Positions 1-6,626 are shown, counted from the stretch's first letter. The stretch: DNA of 8,758 bases from Bacteroidota bacterium (GCA_013334735.1 JAAXXA010000083.1:1-8758); one strand, 5' to 3'. Program-made: numbers and translations. The notes: generated from the letters alone by a model not told the origin.

Positions 1-790
1 TCTTAACGAAAATCTCAATATCCTTGCGGGCATCTGTACCTAATTTTTTTAAAGCCGCACCTTTGTTTCCAATGATAATACCTTTTTGAGAATCTCTGGC
101 TACATAAATTATTGCGCGGATTTTTATTATTGAAGCCTCATCTTTATATGATTCGATAAGCACTTCGGTGGAATAAGGTATCTCCTGTTGATAAAAAAGA
201 AATATTTTTTCACGAATAATTTCAGCTACAAAAAATTTTTCAGGTTTATCAGTAAGTTCTTCTTTTGAGAAATATGGAGGGTTTTCGGGCAATTGAGAAG
301 TAATAACAGATAAAATTTTTTCAAGATTAAATTTCTTTAACGCTGAAAGTGGGATTATTTCAGCTTTAGGGAGCTTTTGTTTCCACTCTGTCATTTTTGC
401 TTCAACAGTAGGCTGATCCGATAAATCAATTTTATTTACCAGAACCATAACAGGAATGTTGCATTTACCAAGCTTTTCAATAACATTAGTGTTTTCAAAA
501 TTTTCTGTAACTTCGGTTACAAGTAAAAAAATATCGGCATCCTGAAAAGCGCTTTCCACGAATTTCATCATTGATTCGTGCAATTTATAATGCGGTTCTA
601 ATATTCCCGGAGTATCTGAAAACACTATCTGATAGTCATCTTCGCTAACAATACCCATAATCCTGTGCCTTGTTGTTTGAGCCTTTGGAGTAATGATAGA
701 GAGCTTTTCGCCTATAAGCGCATTCATAAGTGTGGACTTGCCCACATTTGGATTACCAATAATATTAACAAATCCGGCTTTATGTATCAT
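1..790 (-). CDS. era: GTPase Era, 5' part (3' end outside window)
   Basis: Era is a GTPase that binds the 3' end of 16S rRNA and assists small ribosomal subunit assembly. The frame is open from an ATG at 790 to the window edge, giving 263 codons that start MIHKAGFVNIIGNPNVGKST. All G motifs are visible: G1 GNPNVGKS (12-19), the switch I TTRHR (39-43), G3 DTPG (59-62), G4 NKID (119-122) and G5 SAL (149-151). The C-terminal KH domain follows, with its GNKG loop at 241-244. Era proteins are usually near 295 residues, so about 30 residues lie beyond base 1. The initiator tRNA gene lies just upstream on the same strand, separated by a terminator. No SD is evident. Composition is less AT-rich than the island genes, as expected for a core gene. 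The identification is secure. Confidence 0.97.
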   Translation of the reverse strand, partial: MIHKAGFVNIIGNPNVGKSTLMNALIGEKLSIITPKAQTTRHRIMGIVSEDDYQIVFSDTPGILEPHYKLHESMMKFVESAFQDADIFLLVTEVTENFENTNVIEKLGKCNIPVMVLVNKIDLSDQPTVEAKMTEWKQKLPKAEIIPLSALKKFNLEKILSVITSQLPENPPYFSKEELTDKPEKFFVAEIIREKIFLFYQQEIPYSTEVLIESYKDEASIIKIRAIIYVARDSQKGIIIGNKGAALKKLGTDARKDIEIFVK

Positions 791-804
791 TCGATTTAAA
801 ATGC

Positions 805-831
805 AAAAAGCAACCTTATCAGTTGCTTTTT
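805..831 (-). terminator. Rho-independent terminator of the initiator tRNA gene
   Basis: A perfect 10-bp stem (805-814 with 822-831) closes a 7-base loop. The stem ends in five A-T pairs, so on the minus strand the 3' arm finishes in a T run. It sits four bases past the tRNA acceptor end and before the era start codon at 790, so it would end the tRNA transcript. The A/T ends make it potentially active in both directions. Confidence 0.8.
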
Positions 832-836
832 ATTAG

Positions 837-908
<72 letters not shown>

Positions 909-952
909 ATATATCTTGGTTTATATAATGAACGCTTTTTAAAATTAGTTTG

Positions 953-984
953 CAAAGGTAGATTTTGTTTATATGTAAAGCAAA
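953..984 (-). promoter_or_regulatory. Bacteroidota-type promoter of the initiator tRNA gene
   Basis: On the minus strand a TTTG (984-981) is followed after exactly 20 bases by TACCTTTG (960-953), which fits the TTTG / TAnnTTTG (-33/-7) consensus of Bacteroidota sigma-ABfr promoters. Transcription would start near 947-950, leaving a leader of about 40 bases before the tRNA 5' end at 908, to be trimmed by RNase P. Confidence 0.75.
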
Positions 985-1038
985 TTATTTAGTAATTATT
1001 TTTTAAGTTTATAAAAATAAAGAAATTATATTTGCTAA

Positions 1039-1419
1039 TTATGCAATATTTAAAAGCAGGTTGCCATCTATACCTAAAATTTGGTGCATAGCTTTTAAAA
1101 ATGAAATGCTTGGTTTTCTTTTATTGTGCATTATTTCTGAAAGTTTGGTATCGGTGGTATTCAGCATTTTTGCAAGTTCCTTTTGCTTTAGTTTATTCTC
1201 AAACATTTTTAATTCAATTAAACCCTGCACCGTTTGGGGCAAATCTATTGTATAGTGCATATCCTCATAAGTTTTTACTATTTGTGTACATTTATTCAGT
1301 TCTGCACTTTCTTTTTTTGTAAGATAGTCAAACCCTCCTTTTTTAGTGGCAATAGCTAATAAGTTATTCATTTGCTTTTCAGCTTCAGTAAACTCTATTT
1401 TTGAAATTTCTTTTTTCAT
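1039..1419 (-). CDS. higA: HigA-type antitoxin, C-terminal HTH domain
   Basis: This 126-residue protein matches HigA-like antitoxins encoded downstream of RelE-superfamily HigB toxins. It would neutralise HigB by direct binding and repress the shared promoter. Residues 1-60 form a charged N-terminal region. Residues 64-115 form an Xre-type helix-turn-helix, read as GLIELKMFENKLKQKELAKML, then TTDTKLSEIMHNKRKPS, then a closing helix ending near GIDGN. The ATG at 1419 lies three bases after the toxin stop codon, so the pair is an operon in toxin-first order, as is usual for higBA. The antitoxin frame is intact although the toxin is broken. It may now be an orphan repressor, or it could protect against related toxins elsewhere. 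I see no clear terminator behind it before the tRNA promoter. Confidence 0.85.
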   Translation of the reverse strand: MKKEISKIEFTEAEKQMNNLLAIATKKGGFDYLTKKESAELNKCTQIVKTYEDMHYTIDLPQTVQGLIELKMFENKLKQKELAKMLNTTDTKLSEIMHNKRKPSISFLKAMHQILGIDGNLLLNIA

Positions 1420-1422
1420 TAC

Positions 1423-1716
1423 TTATATTGTTTTGCAATCTATGTTATCATACTGTTTATGAGTCCCGACAAACCTTATGTAAATAGTTCTTTTACTAAA
1501 ATGTATCATTGCTACAATTCTATATTTGTTACCGGCTACATTAAAAACAAACCTGTCATTTCCAACGCTATCTACACTATTAAAAGTTTTTTTTATACTG
1601 TGAAAATCCTGCCAGTCGCTAAATAATACTTAATTATACCACCTTAGCAAAGGTTCTTTTGCCTTTATGTCGGTTTCGAAATAATTTATTATTTTGGTTT
1701 TTGTAATTATAACCAT
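1423..1716 (-). pseudogene. higB: HigB-type mRNA interferase, interrupted by an in-frame stop
   Basis: Read from the ATG at 1716, the frame gives MVIITKTKIINYFETD, then PLLRWYN, a TAA at codon 29 (1630-1632), then continues in the same frame as VLFSDWQDFHSIKKTFNSVD, VGNDRFVFNVAGNKYRIVA, IYIRFVGTHKQYDNID to a TAA at 1423. The total of 97 codons is the normal length for HigB toxins. The RelE-fold signatures DWQDF, VGN-R-VFN, NKYR and YIRFVGTHKQYD are all conserved after the stop, so the gene decayed by one substitution, probably from GAA, CAA or AAA, without any indel. These toxins cleave mRNA on the ribosome. As it stands the product would end after 28 residues and be inactive, unless the stop is read through or is a sequencing error. 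Confidence 0.85.
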
Positions 1717-1720
1717 CCCA

Positions 1721-1752
1721 CAAAGGTAATAATTAAATTATTGAAAACAAAA
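1721..1752 (-). promoter_or_regulatory. Promoter of the higBA module
   Basis: On the minus strand TTTTG (1752-1748) and TACCTTTG (1728-1721) are separated by 19 bases, a strong match to the Bacteroidota -33/-7 consensus. The -7 box ends only four bases before the higB ATG at 1716, so the transcript would have almost no leader and may be leaderless. The -33 box lies in the tandem repeat at 1731-1770, where a HigA repressor could block it. Confidence 0.6.
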
Positions 1753-1770
1753 TTAAATTATCAAAAACAA
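1731..1770. repeat. Two tandem 20-bp direct repeats, candidate HigA operator
   Basis: Units 1731-1750 and 1751-1770 are adjacent and identical at 18 of 20 positions; both begin AATTAAATTA and end AAAACAA. The pair spans the -33 region and the spacer of the higBA promoter. HigA-type antitoxins bind operators in their own promoter, so this placement fits autoregulation. The sequence is very AT-rich, and slippage or chance duplication is a fair alternative. Confidence 0.55.
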
Positions 1771-1799
1771 AAAAATAAACCCCTCTGTATTTGAGGGGT
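1768..1799 (-). terminator. Rho-independent terminator closing the five-gene operon
   Basis: A 7-bp stem rich in G-C (1779-1785 with 1793-1799, ACCCCTC / GAGGGGT) closes a 7-base loop. On the minus strand it is followed by TTATTTTTTTG. It lies about 160 bases past the abiH-like stop and directly before the higBA promoter, so it insulates higBA from readthrough of the operon. Confidence 0.8.
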
Positions 1800-1896
1800 C
1801 AGCCTTAGTATTCTTTCTCGTTTTTTACTAAAGAAATATCAATCGTTTTTATTTTGCGTTTTTGTGTTTATTGTAGAACATCATAGGTGGGTGTTC

Positions 1897-1928
1897 GCCG
1901 ACGAGCTACCACTGTTCCACCACCCCGC
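1897..1928 (-). repeat. Partial copy of the initiator tRNA 5' half
   Basis: Positions 1898-1920 match 880-902 of the initiator tRNA gene at 22 of 23 bases, in the same orientation, covering the D arm and the 5' strand of the anticodon stem. A three-base insertion then precedes a CCCGC matching the acceptor end. The anticodon loop and the 3' half are missing, so this is not a working tRNA. Beyond the match the sequence changes and forms a GGTGG / CCACC hairpin with the tRNA-like part. It could be an attachment-site scar, a decayed tRNA, or part of a dispersed repeat that captured tRNA sequence. Confidence 0.7.
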
Positions 1929-1955
1929 TTGATAGGTGAATCTGAGCATTCTATT

Positions 1956-3026
1956 TTAACTTTTAAAATTTGTTAAAGGTTTACATTCAGGAAATGGAAC
2001 TATTATTTCTCTCATTTTTGCTTTACCCTCCGCTTTAAAATGCCTTGAAATTTCTTGAGTTTTTTCAAAGAAATCATTTTCAGTTTCATTCTTTTGAAAA
2101 TAATATATTTTTATTGACTTACAATTGGAGTGTTCAAAAATACTGTTAAGCAAAACTCTATCTGAAAGACCGCATGAATGCCCCATTATATAAACATAAA
2201 AACTATCGGAATCAATAAAGTTTATTAAATTTTGATAATTTTTAGTTCTAAAATAACCAAATGATTTAAAAATATTTAAAAAATCATTATGATTTAATCG
2301 TTCAATTTTTTCATAATAAGTATCCATTTCATCTCCATAACCAAAAATTATTGGATTTTGATTATCGTTTAGTTTGCCATGTATATAGTTAACTGTACAA
2401 TAATTCTTTAATATATCATCCTTTAAATACAATTCAACAGTTGAAGTATAATTAAAATTTAGAAAAAGCACCCTCTTACCGTAATTATCTGCTTTTTTAT
2501 TAAATGTGAATGGTTGAACTATACCCTCAAAAAAATGTTTACTGATATCTTCCTCTATTTTATGGAGTTTGTAATCAATGGTCAATAAATATTCAACTAA
2601 TTCTTTTTTTATAAAATCAAAACAAGAATTCAAATGTTTTAATTCAAGACTAATGCTGGGAAATCTATCCAAATTTATCTTTTCTAACTTCCTGAAAATA
2701 TTTATTAGTGTAGCATAATACTCATATTCAATATCTACCCAACCATAATCTTTGCTTGCTAAAACGATTTGTTTAAAAAAATCATGTTTATATATAACTC
2801 TTGTATTTTCATTATTAATTTTATTATTAAATCCTTCAATTGATACGATATTAATATTTATGAGAAGATATCGACTCTCAATTCTTAGTAAGTCATCATC
2901 ATATATTGGATTTTTGAGTAAAGAATTTAATACCTTGTTTAAATACCATACGATAAAATCACTATACTTGGTTTTCAATCCATGAGCAAGGTCAAATCCA
3001 TTTCCAATTAGTACTAATTTATTCAT
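1956..3026 (-). CDS. AbiH-family abortive infection protein
   Basis: This 356-residue protein has the layout of the AbiH family, first known from lactococcal phage resistance: N-terminal VLIGNGFDLAHGLKTKYSDF (5-24), WVDIEYEY (96-103), FLNFNYTSTVE (188-198), YIHG (214-217), IIFGYGDE (226-233) and MGHSCGLSD (281-289). The order GNG-FD, NFNYT, HG, GHS-x-SD resembles the NAD-binding signatures of SIR2-like domains, so a nucleotide-binding or NAD-degrading role is a reasonable inference but unproven. No signal peptide or membrane segment is visible. I chose the ATG at 3026 because GNGFD then begins at residue 8, as in relatives; an in-frame TTG at 3086 would add 20 residues and overlap the upstream gene. 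It is last in the operon, 32 bases after the PIN-like gene. Confidence 0.88.
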   Translation of the reverse strand: MNKLVLIGNGFDLAHGLKTKYSDFIVWYLNKVLNSLLKNPIYDDDLLRIESRYLLININIVSIEGFNNKINNENTRVIYKHDFFKQIVLASKDYGWVDIEYEYYATLINIFRKLEKINLDRFPSISLELKHLNSCFDFIKKELVEYLLTIDYKLHKIEEDISKHFFEGIVQPFTFNKKADNYGKRVLFLNFNYTSTVELYLKDDILKNYCTVNYIHGKLNDNQNPIIFGYGDEMDTYYEKIERLNHNDFLNIFKSFGYFRTKNYQNLINFIDSDSFYVYIMGHSCGLSDRVLLNSIFEHSNCKSIKIYYFQKNETENDFFEKTQEISRHFKAEGKAKMREIIVPFPECKPLTNFKS

Positions 3027-3058
3027 AAGATTATTTTTTGAATAATAAAATGCTAAAT

Positions 3059-3805
3059 TTACATATTGTATAGATAATGTTGGCAACCCGCCTCTTTAAT
3101 TAAATTAATCCATGTTCTATCTGTAGTCCAATATTTATCTCCAGGTCTAACATATCCCAATACAGCCATATCATTCCAGTCGTGAGGTTTAATTTTCATA
3201 TCACTCGTTTCCACTTTTTTGAAAAAAGCATCCATAGATTTAAGTAATAATTCAATTTCATTAAGATTCAATTCATGCATATCATATTTTTCATCAGTAA
3301 CAGTTTTAATAATTAAGTTAATGAAATCAGCAGTAACAGGAATTGTATTTAGATTTTTCTTTTGTTTTTTAAGTTCAACATTTTCACTAATCAATTTGAT
3401 ATGTTCATTAAAAAAAGCTGTTGACTTCTCAAACCTCTCATTTTTTAAGTTAACCCAATCAAGAAAGTCTTCTCTTTTATTTTGTTCTATTTTCTGACCT
3501 TTAGCAAATGATGAAGTAAATTCTAAATATGTTCCCATTTCTTTTACTACATCATATTCTAAATCTTTATGGATGAGTTGTGCAATATGAATAAAAGGAG
3601 GTTCATAAATTACATTATTCTTATAATGGAATATTGCTCTTATTACTTCCCTAACTAATTCCTCTCTTTTTATTACATTATCCGTTTTACATAATTCAAT
3701 AATGTTAATGTGGTTAGGACATATTTGGATTTCAGAAACTTTAGAAAAAGGGTCTTTATCTTGAGCAAGATTATACCAAATATTAGTATCAGCGATTATT
3801 TTCAA
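3059..3805 (-). CDS. PIN-like domain protein (predicted RNase) with long insert
   Basis: The 248-residue protein starts MKIIADTNIWYNLAQD, the first strand of a PIN domain with D6 and N8. NIIEL supplies E37. The C-terminal part HDWNDMAVLGYVRPGD...WTTDRTW supplies D209, D212 and D229, the usual third and fourth acidic positions of metal-dependent PIN nucleases. Between them lies a long helical, lysine- and glutamate-rich insert (about 80-200), so the protein is much longer than the 130-150 residues of VapC toxins. The start codon is TTG at 3805: an in-frame TAA lies just upstream and no ATG is available. The gene lies 26 bases after the membrane-protein gene and 32 before the abiH-like gene. 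Likely RNase activity is inferred from the fold; the target is unknown. No VapB-like antitoxin is adjacent. Confidence 0.75.
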   Translation of the reverse strand: MKIIADTNIWYNLAQDKDPFSKVSEIQICPNHINIIELCKTDNVIKREELVREVIRAIFHYKNNVIYEPPFIHIAQLIHKDLEYDVVKEMGTYLEFTSSFAKGQKIEQNKREDFLDWVNLKNERFEKSTAFFNEHIKLISENVELKKQKKNLNTIPVTADFINLIIKTVTDEKYDMHELNLNEIELLLKSMDAFFKKVETSDMKIKPHDWNDMAVLGYVRPGDKYWTTDRTWINLIKEAGCQHYLYNM

Positions 3806-3831
3806 TTTCTTTTATATTTAATAATTAAGTT

Positions 3832-4569
3832 TCAGTACTCTTTTTTTTGAATAATTAAAACACTAAATTTTACAATGCTATCTTTAGGTTCATAATCACC
3901 AATTTCATAACCGGGGAGAACTTCAAAATAATCTTTTTTAATACTATTAACTTGTACTTGCCAATTTATCTCAGGTATAGGCAATATTATTGGAGGACTT
4001 GTAAATATAGGTAGTTTGTCACCCATATCGGTTATTAAATCATTGAAATATATTTTTTTAATATTATTATACAAATTAATACTTAAAGAATTAACGATGT
4101 AATAATTCTGTTTCAATATATTTTTACTGTTGATGACCTCAATAAGGTTCTTTAAATTCAGCATGCTATTATTCAATGATTTTGCCTTAGAATCATATTT
4201 TAAAAGACCTGAGTCAATTTTAGCATTTTTTCCTTCAAGTTTTACTATGCCTGAATCAAATTTTCCTAATTTAATTTCGTTTTTAGATAAAATTTTAAAA
4301 AGCGAATCATTTTTATCAATGATAGATTTGTGGATTTCTTTTTTTGCATTTTCAAATGTATTATAGCCAAGAAAACCAATAACCACTATTATTACAGAAA
4401 ATATTGCAACTATAAATTCAATCCTATATTTTAATTCAAAATAACGAGAATCATTGTTTTCCTCTTTAATATTAGATTTTATGTTTTTAATAAGTCTATT
4501 TGTTGAAAAGAAGTTCCAACCTGCAAAAATTAAGAGTATAGACAGAATGATAACGATAAATGTATTCAT
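3832..4569 (-). CDS. Two-TM membrane protein with heptad coiled coil
   Basis: I do not recognise the family of this 245-residue protein. Two hydrophobic segments are clear: 3-21 and 52-70, joined by a charged stretch of about 30 residues. Residues 72-150 look coiled-coil and contain a repeated motif in heptad register: KFDSGIVK at 103, KIDSGLLK at 117 and KYDSKAK at 124. Residues 155-245 form a more globular tail with PPIILPIPEINWQVQV and a final strand-like KFSVLIIQKK. The ATG at 4569 is preferred; a TTG three codons upstream is the alternative. It lies 11 bases after the ASCH gene and 26 before the PIN-like gene, so it is surely co-transcribed with them. In a defence operon such a protein could be a membrane-acting effector or an anchor, but nothing in the sequence proves this. 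Confidence 0.7.
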   Translation of the reverse strand: MNTFIVIILSILLIFAGWNFFSTNRLIKNIKSNIKEENNDSRYFELKYRIEFIVAIFSVIIVVIGFLGYNTFENAKKEIHKSIIDKNDSLFKILSKNEIKLGKFDSGIVKLEGKNAKIDSGLLKYDSKAKSLNNSMLNLKNLIEVINSKNILKQNYYIVNSLSINLYNNIKKIYFNDLITDMGDKLPIFTSPPIILPIPEINWQVQVNSIKKDYFEVLPGYEIGDYEPKDSIVKFSVLIIQKKEY

Positions 4570-4580
4570 GAAAAACAAGG

Positions 4581-4952
4581 TTATTTAATATATACAAAGG
4601 ATTGCGGAGGTAATACATTATAAACCTTTAAAAGATTTAAAGGTTTATTGAATCTTTTAACATTTTTTATTTTGATAGCATAGCCTTCTTCTTTATTTAC
4701 AAAATAACTCAGAAAAAAATCTTTTGATATTCCTGATTGGCTATGTGTTTTCTTCCAAAGAGTTTCAATATCTTCATTTATTATGTTATCTACTTCAAAT
4801 TCTCCAATAACTTTTTGTACTGGAGATGATGCATAAACAATAATTTTTTTTATATCAGGGCATTTAAAAATGGTTCTTCTAAACTCATATTTTTTTGAAC
4901 CATCAAATATCTTTTCAGCATATTTTGGTTTAATTGATAATAACACTTTCAT
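4581..4952 (-). CDS. ASCH domain protein (PUA-like fold)
   Basis: This 123-residue protein is a stand-alone ASCH domain. It begins MKVLLSIKPKYAEKIFDG and shows the family signature GxKxxExR as G18-S-K20-K-Y-E23-F-R25, followed by KIIVYASSPVQKVIGEFEV (about 35-53) and a late GYAIKI strand. ASCH domains bind RNA or modified nucleotides; E. coli YqfB, a member of the superfamily, hydrolyses N4-acetylcytidine, and other members have been reported as RNases. The closest general type here is the archaeal and bacterial group once labelled predicted transcriptional regulators. The ATG at 4952 overlaps the TGA of the upstream PIN-GNAT gene (ATGA), a sign of translational coupling, so the two products are probably needed together. 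Length is complete for the family. Which ASCH activity applies cannot be read from the sequence. Confidence 0.85.
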   Translation of the reverse strand: MKVLLSIKPKYAEKIFDGSKKYEFRRTIFKCPDIKKIIVYASSPVQKVIGEFEVDNIINEDIETLWKKTHSQSGISKDFFLSYFVNKEEGYAIKIKNVKRFNKPLNLLKVYNVLPPQSFVYIK

Positions 4953-6463
4953 ATTCCTGAAAATTTTACAAGTTTAATAAATAAATCCCAATCAATTTCT
5001 TTAAAACCTCTAGGCACATCATTTAAATCTTTAATAACGCCAAGTTCAAGTAACTGTTTTAAAGTTGCTCTCTTTTTAAATGAATAGGCGTATAAAAAAT
5101 TCACTACAAAAGGTTTGTTTTTCCCATACCGATTCCAATATTCCTTTAATTCATCACTAGTTAATACTGTCCTTTTTTTGCAAATTTCTAATAACTTTTT
5201 GAAATCGGGAATATTATTAAAAACATTATCTATGATTCCTATTGTTGTTGTTACACTAGTATATATTTTCGGGGTTGTTTCACCAGTTCGATAAAATACA
5301 ATAATATCTCCTGTGTTTAGATTCCTTTCGTGAGAATGAGAAATATATGATTTACATATTGCATTTCTATGAGGTAAATTTTCGATATAATTTGCGGCAT
5401 CTTCTGTATTTAGCTTGCTATCTGGGAATAATTCAGTATGATACTGTGGATAAATGGGAACAATAAAAACTCTATTTGCTTTTGACAAACCTTTATTAGA
5501 TAAATAAGGATATGAAAGTTTTGGATTTGTTTGATTAAATTCATTTTCCATTGATCTTACATAAACTTTTTCCTCTCCTGATGATGTCATTTTTACACCA
5601 TAGTAATTAAAACCCCATTCTTCTAATAATGCTATAAGCATCGTTTGTCCTGCATCTTTATCGAAAATTGTTACATAAATTTCAGATACTTTATTTTTTC
5701 GTGCATTATCAAATATTATGAATAAAAACCTTTCTGCAAGCTTTATCCCTGCAACAATTTTAAATGTACCTATCTTTAATCTTTTATTTTTAGAAAAGAC
5801 AGGAGTATGATTTGAATAATCTTCTCCGATATCTTCAATTTTTAGATATAAAAATGCAGTAATTACATCAGCATTATAACAAACATAAGCAAATTCTTCA
5901 GATTTTGAATTAAACCATTTCTCAAAACCTTGGTAATCTCCTCTGAAATTATCAAAAAATGGATCGTTTACATTTATATTACCAAAATGTACTTTTTTTA
6001 CGGATAATACTTTATAATCAATTAATTCAGGATTATCAGAAGTAACTTTATTAATAAAATCATTAATCTTAAATACTTTTTGACCAATACTAAGAAGCTC
6101 TGCTTTCTTATGAATTTTATTATCTTCTGTAATTAGAAAGTCGACCCTTTCGCAATAAACTTCATTGATAAGTCCCGTATCAACTCTGTCGTTTTCTGAA
6201 TTGTCAAGCTTATTAGATACTTCAAGAACATTGTCATTAATAAGTGCTACAGTTTTTAGTAAATAATAATTATCAAGTTTAATATTTAAGGTTTTAACAG
6301 TATCAGCATTATTATAGCGATTTATTTCCTCCATAGTCAAAGGATGTATACATTTTGAATAATGGAGCCTGTCAAACCAGTTAAAGAGCAAACCAATATA
6401 AGGATTAACTACTGTGTTAGCTTCTCGATGAATTATAATATTTGTATCAAGTAAAACTTTCAT
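4949..6463 (-). CDS. PIN - GNAT acetyltransferase - PUA-like (EVE/ASCH-like) fusion
   Basis: Three regions can be seen in this 504-residue protein. Residues 1-140 resemble a PIN nuclease domain: MKVLLDTNIIIHRE with D6 and N8, E45/E46 in LTMEEINRY, D92/D95 in NDRVDTG, and D114 in ITEDNKI. Residues 165-310 resemble a GNAT acetyltransferase: KWFNSKSEEFAYVCY, then RLKIGTFKI leading to AERFLFIIFDNARKNKVSEI and EEWGFNYYGVK. Residues 330-500 resemble a PUA-like EVE/ASCH domain: FIVPIYPQYHTELFPD, NTGDIIVFYRTG (383-394), TTTIGIIDNV (405-414) and PFVVNFLYAY. It is the first gene of the operon, starting at an ATG, and overlaps the ASCH gene by four bases. A single protein could cut RNA, acetylate a base or amine, and recognise the modified product; this is inference. 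No canonical -33/-7 promoter is visible upstream. Confidence 0.78.
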   Translation of the reverse strand: MKVLLDTNIIIHREANTVVNPYIGLLFNWFDRLHYSKCIHPLTMEEINRYNNADTVKTLNIKLDNYYLLKTVALINDNVLEVSNKLDNSENDRVDTGLINEVYCERVDFLITEDNKIHKKAELLSIGQKVFKINDFINKVTSDNPELIDYKVLSVKKVHFGNINVNDPFFDNFRGDYQGFEKWFNSKSEEFAYVCYNADVITAFLYLKIEDIGEDYSNHTPVFSKNKRLKIGTFKIVAGIKLAERFLFIIFDNARKNKVSEIYVTIFDKDAGQTMLIALLEEWGFNYYGVKMTSSGEEKVYVRSMENEFNQTNPKLSYPYLSNKGLSKANRVFIVPIYPQYHTELFPDSKLNTEDAANYIENLPHRNAICKSYISHSHERNLNTGDIIVFYRTGETTPKIYTSVTTTIGIIDNVFNNIPDFKKLLEICKKRTVLTSDELKEYWNRYGKNKPFVVNFLYAYSFKKRATLKQLLELGVIKDLNDVPRGFKEIDWDLFIKLVKFSGI

Positions 6464-6520
6464 TTGATATTTTTTAATAAAGCTATAAAACTAAAGGTTT
6501 TTTAGATAAACACAAAGTAT

Positions 6521-6548
6521 TATTCCAATATTTTATATATTCGGAATA
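6521..6548. promoter_or_regulatory. Hairpin / inverted repeat 58 bases before the operon
   Basis: Eleven base pairs form between 6521-6531 (TATTCCAATAT) and 6537-6548, with a single bulged C at 6542 and a 5-base loop. No T run follows on either strand, so a terminator is unlikely. Its position just upstream of the first operon gene suits an operator or a leader structure, but no regulator gene is adjacent. Confidence 0.4.
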
Positions 6549-6626
6549 CAACAAGCCTTCTTTTTACTTTATTTGATTAATTGCGTTAGCTATTATTCTT
6601 TTCTCCGAAAACTGGTAATTTTCTAA

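Noticed and set aside
1061..1322. Plus-strand open frames opposite higA
   Set aside because: They lie fully over a recognisable antitoxin gene on the other strand and show no family signature.
1897..1928. A second functional tRNA-Met gene
   Set aside because: No anticodon loop, no T arm and no 3' acceptor strand follow the matching half.
3027..3086. TTG start that would extend the abiH-like protein by 20 residues
   Set aside because: It overlaps the upstream PIN-like gene by 28 bases, and AbiH relatives begin just before the GNGFD motif.
2752..3497. Plus-strand open frames opposite the abiH-like and PIN-like genes
   Set aside because: Hydrophobic, low-complexity mirror readings of AT-rich coding DNA; the minus-strand proteins have clear motifs.
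4130..4366. Plus-strand open frame opposite the membrane protein
   Set aside because: Antisense shadow with no start context or recognisable domain.
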